From assembly GCA_022592435.1 (NCBI GenBank), contig JABYQS010000566.1, positions 1-18,147 of the forward strand: a stretch of 18,147 bases of DNA, written 5' to 3'. The stretch comes from Cerioporus squamosus. Its lineage: Eukaryota > Basidiomycota > Agaricomycetes > Polyporales > Polyporaceae. The notes beneath the pieces were generated by a model, which was not told the DNA's origin, ran no database searches, and saw nothing but the letters and a program-made list of their open reading frames with translations. Shown piece after piece: positions 1 to 8,322 of this stretch. Each line of letters opens with the position of its first letter. The first letter of the stretch is position 1. The position numbers and the translations under genes are program-made.

Positions 1-416
1 AACGGGTTGACAACAGGGCCATGAGCGGAGTGTATGTTCAATGACCTTGTAGCAGTTAATCTCAGAAGGACAGTCCGCACCGTGGGTTTGCTCACCCCAT
101 ACCGAATTCGTCACAGTTTGCCTTTCCTATGATCTCTGCACCACTGCCGGAGCAGCGAGACCACGGTCGCGTCAAATGGTGAAGTAAAGGTTTCCAAAAT
201 CCTGGACGAGCATGTTGTCGGCAAATCCTTGGTGCATATGTTATCTTTGACGGCCAGCCGAAGCCCGGATAGAGAGCCAGCCCCAGATGCAGCATATACT
301 GAGCTCGCGCCGTCGGATGTCAAGGCATTGATGACTGAGTTCACGGACGCGTTCCGTTTCAGCAAGTTACCAGGAAAGTTTGAGCATGGTGCGCTGCGAC
401 GCGCGAGCGAGAACAT
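1..416 (-). CDS. HER2: Mitochondrial glutamyl-tRNA(Gln) amidotransferase subunit A (GatA/HER2/QRSL1 family), 5' part, frameshifted
   Basis: The family forms the amidase subunit of the GatCAB/GatFAB complex, which converts Glu-tRNA(Gln) to Gln-tRNA(Gln) in mitochondria. The start is the ATG at 416-414. It opens a short Arg/Ser-rich leader ([10 protein letters not shown]) that would suit a mitochondrial presequence. The amidase signature follows: [11 protein letters not shown], with the catalytic-triad lysine at residue 57, then [11 protein letters not shown] and [13 protein letters not shown]. The next conserved stretch, [16 protein letters not shown], lies in the +1 frame, so bases are missing near 141-150 (two, by family alignment). 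Exon 1 is 416-96, the intron 95-46 (GTGAGC...ACAAG, 50 nt), and exon 2 runs from 45 off the left edge, reading [14 protein letters not shown], a perfect family continuation. The serines of the triad lie beyond the window. Taken as it stands, the frame ends early at 113-111. Family assignment is firm; whether the break is real is not known. Confidence 0.9.
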
Positions 417-649
417 CGAGGTTGTGGCTGCGATGTGCTGCACGTGAAGCCCGCGGGAAGGACCGGCGCCGCGGGGCGTTGTTTGCGCCTGTTGTCCAAC
501 AGCCTTGGATCCTAACACGGGCAAACAGCCGCCATTTCCTGTTTGGGAAAATTTCAAGAGATAGAGCAGTGACCTCACGCAGTTTCCGCCTGCCCTTCCA
601 CCATCATTCTGCCCACTGCTGCCGCGCGAGCGACCGGGAAGTCTTGAAT
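417..649. promoter_or_regulatory. Shared divergent promoter between GatA and MAK11
   Basis: These 233 bp separate the ATG of the minus-strand GatA gene from the ATG of the plus-strand MAK11 gene, so both 5' UTRs and core promoters must fit here. A CACGTG E-box palindrome sits at 441-446. A GAAAATTTC motif sits at 547-555; it resembles the RRPE element (GAAAATTT core) found upstream of yeast ribosome-biogenesis genes. No clear TATA box is visible. That the two motifs act is inference. Confidence 0.5.
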
Positions 650-2315
650 ATGTCTACTCGCTCTGCGAAACCAAACAAGAAGGCTAGGATCTCAGCCGAG
701 TCTCCGAAGACCAGTACATTGAAGAAGGCTGCGCTCGCCTCGAAGGCGAAAGCAACAGCGTCAGACGCACCAACGCTCTCCGCAAAGGCAAAGGGCAAGG
801 AACGCGCCGCGACGCCAGTGTTGAACCTCAAGAAGAAGAAGAAAACCATCACTGCGGTATCTGACCCAAGCTCCTCGACTTCGTTGCCGACGTCCTTCAA
901 GGTTATCGCCGGCTCCTACGAAAAGCTGCTTTATGGTCTCGAGGGCACTGTCTCCGTCTCCTCCTCATCCTCCGAATACTCCTTCGACCTCAGACCCATC
1001 TTTATCTTCCCGGCACATGTGTCGTGCATCAAGTCCGTTGCGGCTTCACCACAGGGAGGCAAATGGTTAGCAACCGGGAGTGCGGACGAAATCATCAAGG
1101 TGTGGGACCTTCGGAGACGGAAGGAGATCGGTGGGCTCATGCAGCACCAAGGTACGTCCCGCGCCCCAGACTTGCAGCGTGCCCCGTACATATGATATAC
1201 TGGCGCACAGGATCCATCACGCACCTCGAATTCCCCTCGCGCTCCTACATGCTCTCTGCCTCCGAAGACGGCACGCTATGTTTGTTCCGCGCGCGAGATT
1301 GGGCGGTCCTGCGCGAGCTCAAAGGACACAAGGGGCGCGTCAACTCGGTCGCCGTACACCAGTCCTGCAAGGTTGCGCTGAGTGTCGGGAAGGACAGGAC
1401 CCTGCGCATGTGGGACCTCATGCGGGGAAAAGGCTCTGCAAGTACAAAGATCTACAAAGGTGCGTCCCATCGTTGTGCTTCAATCTCGCGACGCCGTTCC
1501 AACGAATGTACACTTCACGTAGAGGGAGAACTTGTGCGGTGGTCGAAAGACGGCTCCCTCTTCGCTGTGCAAGCACACGCCACAATCGACATCTACTCTA
1601 CCGTATGTCCCTCCCCCACCTTTCCTCGGTCCCGCCGGTGAGACTCACACGCGCGCCTCACGCAGGACATGGAGCACCTCCACACAATAACCCACCCCTC
1701 ACGCCTGCACGACATCAAGTTCTGCAAGCGCGAAGTCGGCTCCGGAGAGCTGCTCCTCGCCGGCGCAGAGGACAAGAAGCTCACCGTATACGACATACCC
1801 GTGGACCGCACGAAACCGCCTGCAGTCGTCGCCGAGATGGTCGGCCACACGAACCGGTACGTCTGCGCCTTTTGAGGGCCCTCCCTCCGCTGTGCCAATA
1901 TCAGTATCTGACGCTTGTCACGCACAGTGTGAAGGCAGTCGACACGATCCGCATCGCCCTCCCGGCGGGCGCCGCGCGGGAGGAGACGACGGTCGTGTGC
2001 ACGATCTCGTCGGACGGGAAGGTCCGCCTGTTCGACCTCGCTGCGCTCCCCGCGTCGTCGCCGGAAACCCAGGAGCAGGAGAAGGAGAAGGAGAGGCTCC
2101 AGCTTGAGCCGGTGGCGGAGTACGACACGAAGGGCACTCGGCTGACGTGCGTGACTCTTGCGGACGGGGACGTCGGTGCTGCCGCGGCTGCGGCTGCGAA
2201 GCGGAAACGCGAGGATGAGGACGATGAGGAGGACGACGAGTTGTATTCGCCGCAGGAGGATGGAGATGGAGATGAGAGCGATGGGAGCTCAGAGGCGTCG
2301 GGTGACGAGGAGTAG
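650..2315 (+). CDS. MAK11: WD40 ribosome-biogenesis protein, MAK11/PAK1IP1 family
   Basis: Exons are 650-1151, 1211-1459, 1523-1602, 1666-1856 and 1928-2315. All four introns (59, 63, 63 and 71 nt) are GT-AG and phases match, giving 469 residues, close to yeast Mak11. Residues 1-75 are Lys/Ala/Ser-rich with a KKKKK run that could be a nuclear or nucleolar signal. The propeller begins at [17 protein letters not shown] (residue 83), the family-typical opening, and continues with blades ending [27 protein letters not shown] and VRLFDL. A short motif [13 protein letters not shown] precedes a Glu/Asp-rich tail. In yeast, Mak11 acts in nuclear assembly of the 60S subunit at the Rlp24 step; human PAK1IP1 is nucleolar and also binds PAK1. 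The start ATG directly precedes the basic N-terminus and no better upstream ATG is in frame. Family placement is secure; the exact role here is inferred from homologs. Confidence 0.93.
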
Positions 2316-2601
2316 GGTACTTACGAGGTGCGTGTTCTATCAGTCTGCAAACCAAAGTGTGCTCATAGTTACTCAGCCCATGCGCAACGTGTCGTCCTTG
2401 AGCAACTAGGCCTGCCGACTGCGAAATGAGTCGTAGGTTAAGAGAAGGCCCTATTTGGCAACTACATGCCCCTTCGAAGCCTCAATATTCTCAATACCTC
2501 AGTGCTTGCATTGAACCTCTGTTGCGCAGACTCAAACACCACAACTTATGACACAAACAAGCACTGATAGAGCGTAAATGATGCGTGCTACGAAGTACAA
2601 T
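2316..2601. other. Convergent intergenic region, MAK11 3' end / NUP85 3' end
   Basis: These 286 bp lie between two convergent stop codons and must hold both 3' UTRs and polyadenylation sites. I see no open frame with family character, no repeat and no strong hairpin. Confidence 0.6.
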
Positions 2602-5390
2602 TCAGTGGTACCAACCACTCGACCTGCCTCCCACGCCTATGGCACCACATCGGGCGTAATACCGGGCAAGCGCGAGCCGCACCGTCTGCAGTCGCTGCAG
2701 AGCGTGCTTCTCGCCACCTTTGACCACCCTAGAGAGGACAGTCAAATAGTCGTCCCCGCTCCCTTGCGCCACGCGAAGGTGGATCTCCTCCAGCTTCTGG
2801 ATCAGTAGACACGCATCGTTGGATGAGAAGAACATTGCGTCATCTGGAGATCGTGTACAAGCGTCCACATCAGTCAAAGTCGACAACGATACACCGAGTA
2901 GGGGAGTACGTACTGCACTGCAGAAGTTCCAAGGCGTCGCAGAGAATGACCGCCCACCACGACCTCGGGGCAATCTCCTCGCGGAACATGGTGACGACGT
3001 CCAGCGCCGCACCCTGGCCGTCTCCGTTCGCACGGCGATGGTGGAATTCCGCAAAACGCACGGCGAATTGCAAACGGTGCAAGAACACGGCGGGGGCCCG
3101 AAGCTTGGTCGTTGCGTCTGTTCGGATGTTGTGCAGCGAAGGTGCTATATTCGCCACCAGCGACGCAAAGTTAGCTGGACCTGCCGGAGAGCAGTGGTCG
3201 AGGACCCTGGTCAGTCATCTATTGCCGGGGTGCAGTTCAGAAGAAAGCGGAACGCATGCCTTGTGCGATGTACTCTTCGAGCACTAGGTCGATCACTCGA
3301 CCCAGACCGGGCCAGTCTTCCGCCGACGTACAGTACGACACTGCAAGGCCATATTCGCCCTCTTGGATGAACGTCTGGGCCGCTATCTATATCGCAGAGA
3401 TCAGTACCTGAGGCTTGAGCGAAGACAGAACCCAGCGGCTGGGTGCTATTGGACTTGCCCTGCAAACCATTCGGCGGATCTCCTCCCGCTGGTACTCGTA
3501 GCACGTCTCATTGACGAGCTTGAGCACCCCGGCAAGTTGACCCTCTCGGATACGAGCGGCCTCCTCGCTCGAAGTAGCAGCGTCCTTGGAGGTCTGTAGG
3601 TGCAGCGGCACGCGCATGAGGACCTGGTCGGCCATTTCGGCTCCAATCTGGCCGCACGAGTACATGTAGTCCACAGTGATTCGCCACAGTGCCGGGTCAG
3701 AGTGGAGGTAGTGTGCATACTCGAGGACGTAGTGTTGCCGCAGGGAGAGTTCAGAGCTACAAAGCTTATGAGTGCACCGTCGACAAGGAAATGAGCACAC
3801 TCACTCGTCGGGCTCGGCGTCAATGAGCTCGATGGGTTCCATCAGGTCAGCTAGATGTGCGGCAAGCCAGATGTCCAGCTGGGCCGCTTCGGAGAGGGCC
3901 TGTCTGGGCTTTCCAAGGAATAGCGACGAATGAATCATGTCCTCCAAGTCCGTTGGGTCTGGCGGCATATCATCCAAGACTTGCGCAACTACATCTCTGG
4001 GTAACACGTTAGCGTGCTAGCCACAAGTTGGCTTAGAAGGGGTTGCTCACGGCAAGTCTTGTCGCCTCAACCTGGTGTCCACGAAGATGCCCCACACAGC
4101 GCAGACCTCTTTCCAATCTGCGCCCAGCTCCGTGCACACCTTCTTGATCACGTCACCGCGGCCCTCGAGGATACCAACGATGTCGCTGAAGCGATCCCAC
4201 CAATTCTCGAAATCATCCTCGCGCTCGCTCTCGGGGACCCGATCAAGTTCGAGACGCAGGGTCTTCACCTTGTCCTTCCACCGCCGTGACGCCACCGCGA
4301 AGTCGCGCTCGGCAGAGAAGTGACGTAGGCGAGGCTGGTTCGTAAGAAGTGGCGTGAGTTGCTGCGCCAGACTTTGCAGATATGGTGAAGGGTGTCTAGA
4401 GAGTACATTCAAGAAGAATGCCGAGGCTTTCGACAAACCTCTCAGGGACGTCCTGCGAAAGCCAGGGAAAATCCGTCAGCATCGAACCGACGGGCATCAT
4501 GGGGGCGCGTACCTGATTAGGTATGGCCAGAAGGCGGGGTCTTCCCATGGACGCTCTTGGCTGCTGAGTTCGTCGCCTTCTTGTGTAGAAGGCTCAATGA
4601 AGTGGGTATTGAGCCACTCCATCAGGTCATCTCCGATAGGAACGTTCTCCAGCCCCGGTTCTGGCAGGTATAGCACGCCGAAGAGCGAGAAGCTCGTGTA
4701 TAGTCGTCGGTAGTGTTCAGCATCGAGTTGCAGCGGTTCTGCACGGGTGATGTTTTGCTGTCCGCATAACGTCAGACGCTTGCGGAGAAAGACCAAGTGT
4801 GATGCTGACCGAGGCGTACATGCAGCACTCCTTGCAGAAGTTGATGTAATCGTTTGCGAGCTTAGTGACCACTTGCATGTCATCCTCGCTTTGCAGTCTG
4901 CGACGATGGTGAGTGAAGTGACGGGCTAGGGTAGTCCAGGAATTGGACGCACATATCGAGGTTCTTGGCGCGAGCCTTCTTCAAAAGATTCTGCAGTGCA
5001 GCGAAGATGATGGAGGTGTCTGTCACGAACTGAGGGGTGGTCTACAATGAGGCGCAGATGCAGGTCACTCATAGACTCACCACTCTTCGTTCTGACGCAG
5101 GCGGGCGTTGGGAATTCGCGAGGTAGACTTGCTGCTCTCCTGGTCGCGCAGCATGCGAGCGGGCGACCTGTAGATCTGCCTGTATATATAGAGTTGTCCT
5201 GCGTCCAGTTGTGCAATAGTATCATTGAAGTATAACGTACATTTGGTGCGGCGTATATGGCAAGCGTATGATCCCTTCCTGATGCCGCGAAAGACACCGT
5301 CCTCCCCGACTTCTGAAACTCGTCTACCGCGCCCTGCTCGAACAATGGTGGGGCCAGGTGAACCGTGCCAGTCGACTTTTGCGCAGGCAT
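2602..5390 (-). CDS. NUP85: Nucleoporin Nup85 (Y-complex / Nup107-160 complex)
   Basis: Nup85 is a scaffold nucleoporin of the Y complex; its N-terminus completes the Seh1 propeller and the rest is an alpha-helical solenoid. Exons read from the start: 5390-5241, 5179-5081, 5029-4953, 4897-4810, 4757-4513, 4452-4051, 3996-3805, 3756-3459, 3386-3260, 3180-2914, 2843-2602. All phases agree, giving 728 residues with no indel (yeast 744, human about 656). The N-terminal strand region reads RTVSFAASGRDHTLAIYAAP. The solenoid contains WEDPAFWPYLIR, ELGADWKEVCAVWGIFVDTR and LRQHYVLEYAHYLHSDPALW. The tail contains GLAVSYCTSAEDWPGLGRV and IAPRSWWAVILCDALELLQ, which line up with the C-terminal part of vertebrate Nup85. 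Less certain points: the acceptor of intron 2 could be 5042 instead of 5030, intron 4 uses a weak GTCAGC donor, and introns 8 and 9 appear to use GC donors. Confidence 0.93.
3181..3259 (-). other. Possible second GC-AG intron (NUP85 intron 9)
   Basis: The donor AAG|GCATGC with acceptor CCGGCAG gives the continuous sequence EEYIAQG|PANFASLVANIAPSL in the right phase. The only nearby GT in the same phase is CGTTCC at 3253, a poor donor that would add Met-Arg. I cannot decide between them without transcript data, but an intron is required because the frame closes within it. Confidence 0.5.
3387..3458 (-). other. Probable GC-AG intron (NUP85 intron 8)
   Basis: The donor reads AGG|GCAAGT, the strong context expected for a GC donor, and the acceptor is ATATAG preceded by a TACTGAT branch-like motif. 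Splicing here gives RRMVCR|IAAQTF, which keeps a cysteine-lysine/arginine step also seen in animal Nup85. A GT donor nine bases upstream (3467, GTTTGC) keeps phase too but would drop three residues. The 72-nt intron is a multiple of three and its last three bases are an in-frame TAG, so retention would truncate the protein. Confidence 0.65.
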
Positions 5391-5556
5391 TGGCACGATG
5401 CGAGGGTGAGCAGCAAGAAGGAAGGACTGGTGGAAAGGTGGTAGAAGCGGAGGGTGGTGGCTCAGAGCAAGCAGCGCGTTCGACGCGTCTCGCCATGTGA
5501 CCGGGCGTCTCGCGTTCAAGTTCAGAATCATAGTCTTGCAGGTCTTGCTTTATGTA

Positions 5557-5576
5557 AGCTTAAGTACTTAAGTGCT
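5557..5576. repeat. Imperfect palindrome centred on GTAC
   Basis: The core TTAAGTACTTAA (5560-5571) is a perfect 12-nt palindrome, extended by near-matching AGC and GCT arms. It lies about 170 bp upstream of the NUP85 start codon. A dimeric binding site is possible; function is not shown. Confidence 0.4.
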
Positions 5577-5811
5577 TGCTTGGCCAGAAACAACTTGAAG
5601 TACATACACAGACTCACATCCAGGGTGGTTAAGACGAACCTCGCAGGGCGCATCAAACGGCAATCCGCATTGCTATTGAATCATCTTCTCACATTCTACA
5701 ATACTCAGGCACTTTCAGCAGAAGCCCACACCATTGAACTCAACACTTCGGAGTCACTCCACCACCTGAGATCGTCACTGCAGGTACAATCTGTCTCCAT
5801 CCTCATAGGTA

Positions 5812-5826
5812 CTGTCAAATTGACAG
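5812..5826. repeat. Inverted repeat CTGTCAA-A-TTGACAG
   Basis: Two perfect 7-nt arms flank one base. TGACAG is the known core recognised by TALE-class homeodomain proteins, so a paired site is conceivable, but a match this short can arise by chance. Confidence 0.35.
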
Positions 5827-6366
5827 AAGTCCTATACCTAGTTCCTCGTGAGGTATTGATATTGTATCCCGCCGGAAGCCCCGCCATCCTGATCCCTCCG
5901 CATTCCAGGGTGCTCTTCGCGACGCGCCTCTGTGCACTGTTCACAAACGGTCCTATAGGTGTCGGTGACGATGTGATGTACCCCCGTCGCTCTGCGTGGA
6001 TGGTAAGCACTGTTCAACGATGTACGACGAGTGCGTACTCACACTCCCATACATGTAGTATCACAGTCATGCTCTTCGGTTCTGTGCATATCGCTCAGCC
6101 TGCAGAACGTCCGGCGACAATCAACCTGGGCCCATGGTGATTCAGAGCACATCCACAGCCAGCGGAGGGGATCCCATACGTGTTGTCGTCCAGTGTCTCG
6201 GCGGAAGCCACAGGCCCACTCTACGTAGGGGACGATGTCGAAGCACATTCTAGCGAGCAGAGGGGCCCGTGGATGAGAGGGCGGACAAGGCGACTTGTGG
6301 TCTTGGGTCCTAGGCTGGTGCGTCAATGCTTTATATATCTTTATCTTCCATTACTGAAAGTAGTGC

Positions 6367-6558
6367 TCAGCACATGCCGGGACGTCGAACCGTTGTCCGG
6401 CAGTACTCAATAAAGGCACTGGACTGAATATCCTCGGCCTTCGATCTCGCTACAGATCGATACAGCGTAAGTTCGGTCACGGTGGAACATACCCTGACAG
6501 GTAACCCCGCCGTCAACCACAAGGCACCGCAGAGAGCAATGTAGAGGATCCGGTTCAT
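6367..6558 (-). CDS. Possible small protein with hydrophobic N-terminus (unsupported)
   Basis: This is a 63-codon frame from ATG 6558-6556 to TGA 6369-6367. It begins MNRILYIALCGALWLTAG, an Arg-led hydrophobic stretch that would serve as a signal peptide or a single membrane span. A GT-AG pair inside it (GTATGT to ATTCAG) keeps the frame whether or not it is spliced. I recognise no family. An exon of a decayed multi-span fungal membrane protein is another reading. An isolated short frame of this size can occur by chance. Confidence 0.15.
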   Translation of the reverse strand: MNRILYIALCGALWLTAGLPVRVCSTVTELTLYRSVARSKAEDIQSSAFIEYCRTTVRRPGMC

Positions 6559-6707
6559 GTGGTCAACATCGGCGGTTCACAGCTCCGACGCCCACAAAGG
6601 TATCATTCGTGAGCAGTAGAGGGTAAGTCTCTCCATGGACGGCTATGGTCTTGTCTTCAAGGCAAGGGGTGTACAGACAGCAGCGCAATCACGGGCTATC
6701 GTACCAG

Positions 6708-6719
6708 TACAGTACTGTA
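6708..6719. repeat. Perfect palindrome TACAGTACTGTA
   Basis: A 12-nt perfect palindrome lies in the gene-free gap between NUP85 and the P450. No adjacent gene start suggests a role. Confidence 0.3.
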
Positions 6720-8322
6720 GATCGTGGTGAACTGTGTATGCTGCTCTGCCACCTTGGTGTCCATATTTATCCGTGCCAATCTCTCTAATGGTGCGTCTAT
6801 ACCCCTGGGCCTGCGTTCTCGATACCTCCGAGATATCCGCTCACCCTTCTGGAATTGTGACAGAACTGGCCACAGAAGACTGTACCTTGGACCAGAGTCT
6901 TCTGTACCTCGGGCCACAATACCCCGAAAGTACTCGAGTCGAGCCCCAGGTACATGGAGGGTCTTCGAAGGTAGCAACGATATCACGTCAGCCTGCGACG
7001 ATCGCTGTATCTGGCCACCATCCTCTTCGGCCGGCCCGACTTCACTCAATGCCGAAGCACGCTCATACGTATGCAACACCGTTGCGCCAACGTGTCGGAG
7101 AAGGGCTTGTTTTGAACGAGGTCGCAATAGAGTAGGCGGCGTTGCGTGCTTCTTCAGCCCTCCCAGCTTGCTCCGAGTCCTCTTCTGCTGTATCGATAGG
7201 ACTCCACATGCTCCGTGGGTCTGGCTCCCAGATGCGCAGTGTCATGAAGGGAAGCTCGATGACTCCTGCCATGCTTCTGTGGCGTCGTACCATCTGCTAG
7301 ATCCGCATATGCCCATATACGTGAGCTTTGTAGGCGGTTCCTCAGGAACCCTCTCATTCTGAGGCAGCCCTGACCATCGAGTCTTTGTCTAAGCTCGGAC
7401 GCACAGGGCAAGGAACAAGTCACGGAGACGTAAAGCGAGAATTGGGATACTTGGAGCGACGATGGATATGTATGCTGATAGTCAATTGCTAGAGTATTCA
7501 GGCTCGGAAGCCACGCCAGTGGCGTGTAAGTTGAAGGACCGAATCTCAGGCTCGTGCAGATGAGATGATGCCCAGGGTAGAGACGCACACGTACGAGTAA
7601 GTACTCCCCCCGAAGAAATGCTCTTGCCCCATCCTGCCGCAGTACGAGTGTCCGGCTACCAAGCATGATCGATGAGGCTAAGAACTGCATACGACAATGG
7701 CATTGACATGACTAAACGAAGGTTCAAGTTAAGGTTCCGGATACTCCCGCCCGGCTAGTCCTCTCCGGTATAGTAGTAGTATCATCCACCTCGTACTTGA
7801 GATCTTAGATCCTCAGGCTACCAAAACCATGATTTCACTCGTTACAGCCCGCAGCGGGTAACCATACAACATGTCGTCCTAGTAAACGGGTTTTGACGGA
7901 CTCGGAGTCTCTGCGGAGCTGGAATGGCATCGTCAGTCGGCGGGATCGGTCCCGCAACGCGATGTAGGATAAACCTCACACTTTTCAACCCGAAGCTTTC
8001 CTGATCATCTGGTCTTTCAGGGTTGATGAAGGCGAGCTTGATGTGGAACTTACGCGGTAGCACTGTTTCTGCGGTCTCCGTGAGACCACTGATCTGCTGG
8101 CAGCGGGATCGGTGCCGGAATACTGCCACTCCGACGCCGACTGCCCTTGGGGGTTTGATGTGGCTATATGTGTAATGCACAACTCACTCACCGCATCTTT
8201 CTGCTTTCTCTTGAAGACATCAAGGCCCTGCTGCTCTCGAACCCAAGTAGTGAGGCCGCCTGTACGCCGGTCGGCTTGGATATCTGCGTTACTTGCCTCT
8301 TGAACGAGGGTCATTCCCATCG

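Larger units (their letters stand above)
5391..8322. other. 2.9-kb intergenic gap without a supported gene
   Basis: The gap holds the upstream regions of NUP85 (minus) and the P450 (plus). I find no frame with recognisable family motifs. What can be seen: palindromes at 5557-5576, 5812-5826 and 6708-6719; a TATATAAA-like box on the minus strand near 6333-6341; and a 63-codon minus-strand frame with a hydrophobic start at 6558-6367. GC content and codon pattern look less coding-like than in the flanking genes. A decayed or error-riddled gene cannot be ruled out. Confidence 0.55.

Noticed and set aside
1080..1927. Continuous plus-strand frame across MAK11 exons and introns
   Set aside because: Only its last part (exon 5) is the true coding frame. 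Upstream it reads Arg-rich out-of-frame sequence, and the WD40 exons are in other frames with good splice sites.
5042..5100. Apparent frameshift between NUP85 exons 2 and 3
   Set aside because: The conflict came from taking the wrong acceptor for intron 1. Using ATATACAG at 5180 puts exon 2 in a frame that joins exon 3 in phase, so no indel is needed.
5391..5531. Upstream in-frame ATG (5531) for NUP85
   Set aside because: It would add 47 residues of no clear character before the MPAQ start. The downstream ATG at 5390 fits the usual short N-terminus better, although the longer form is not excluded.
6331..6345. TATATAAA box on the minus strand as a promoter
   Set aside because: No start codon with a credible product lies at a suitable distance downstream on that strand.
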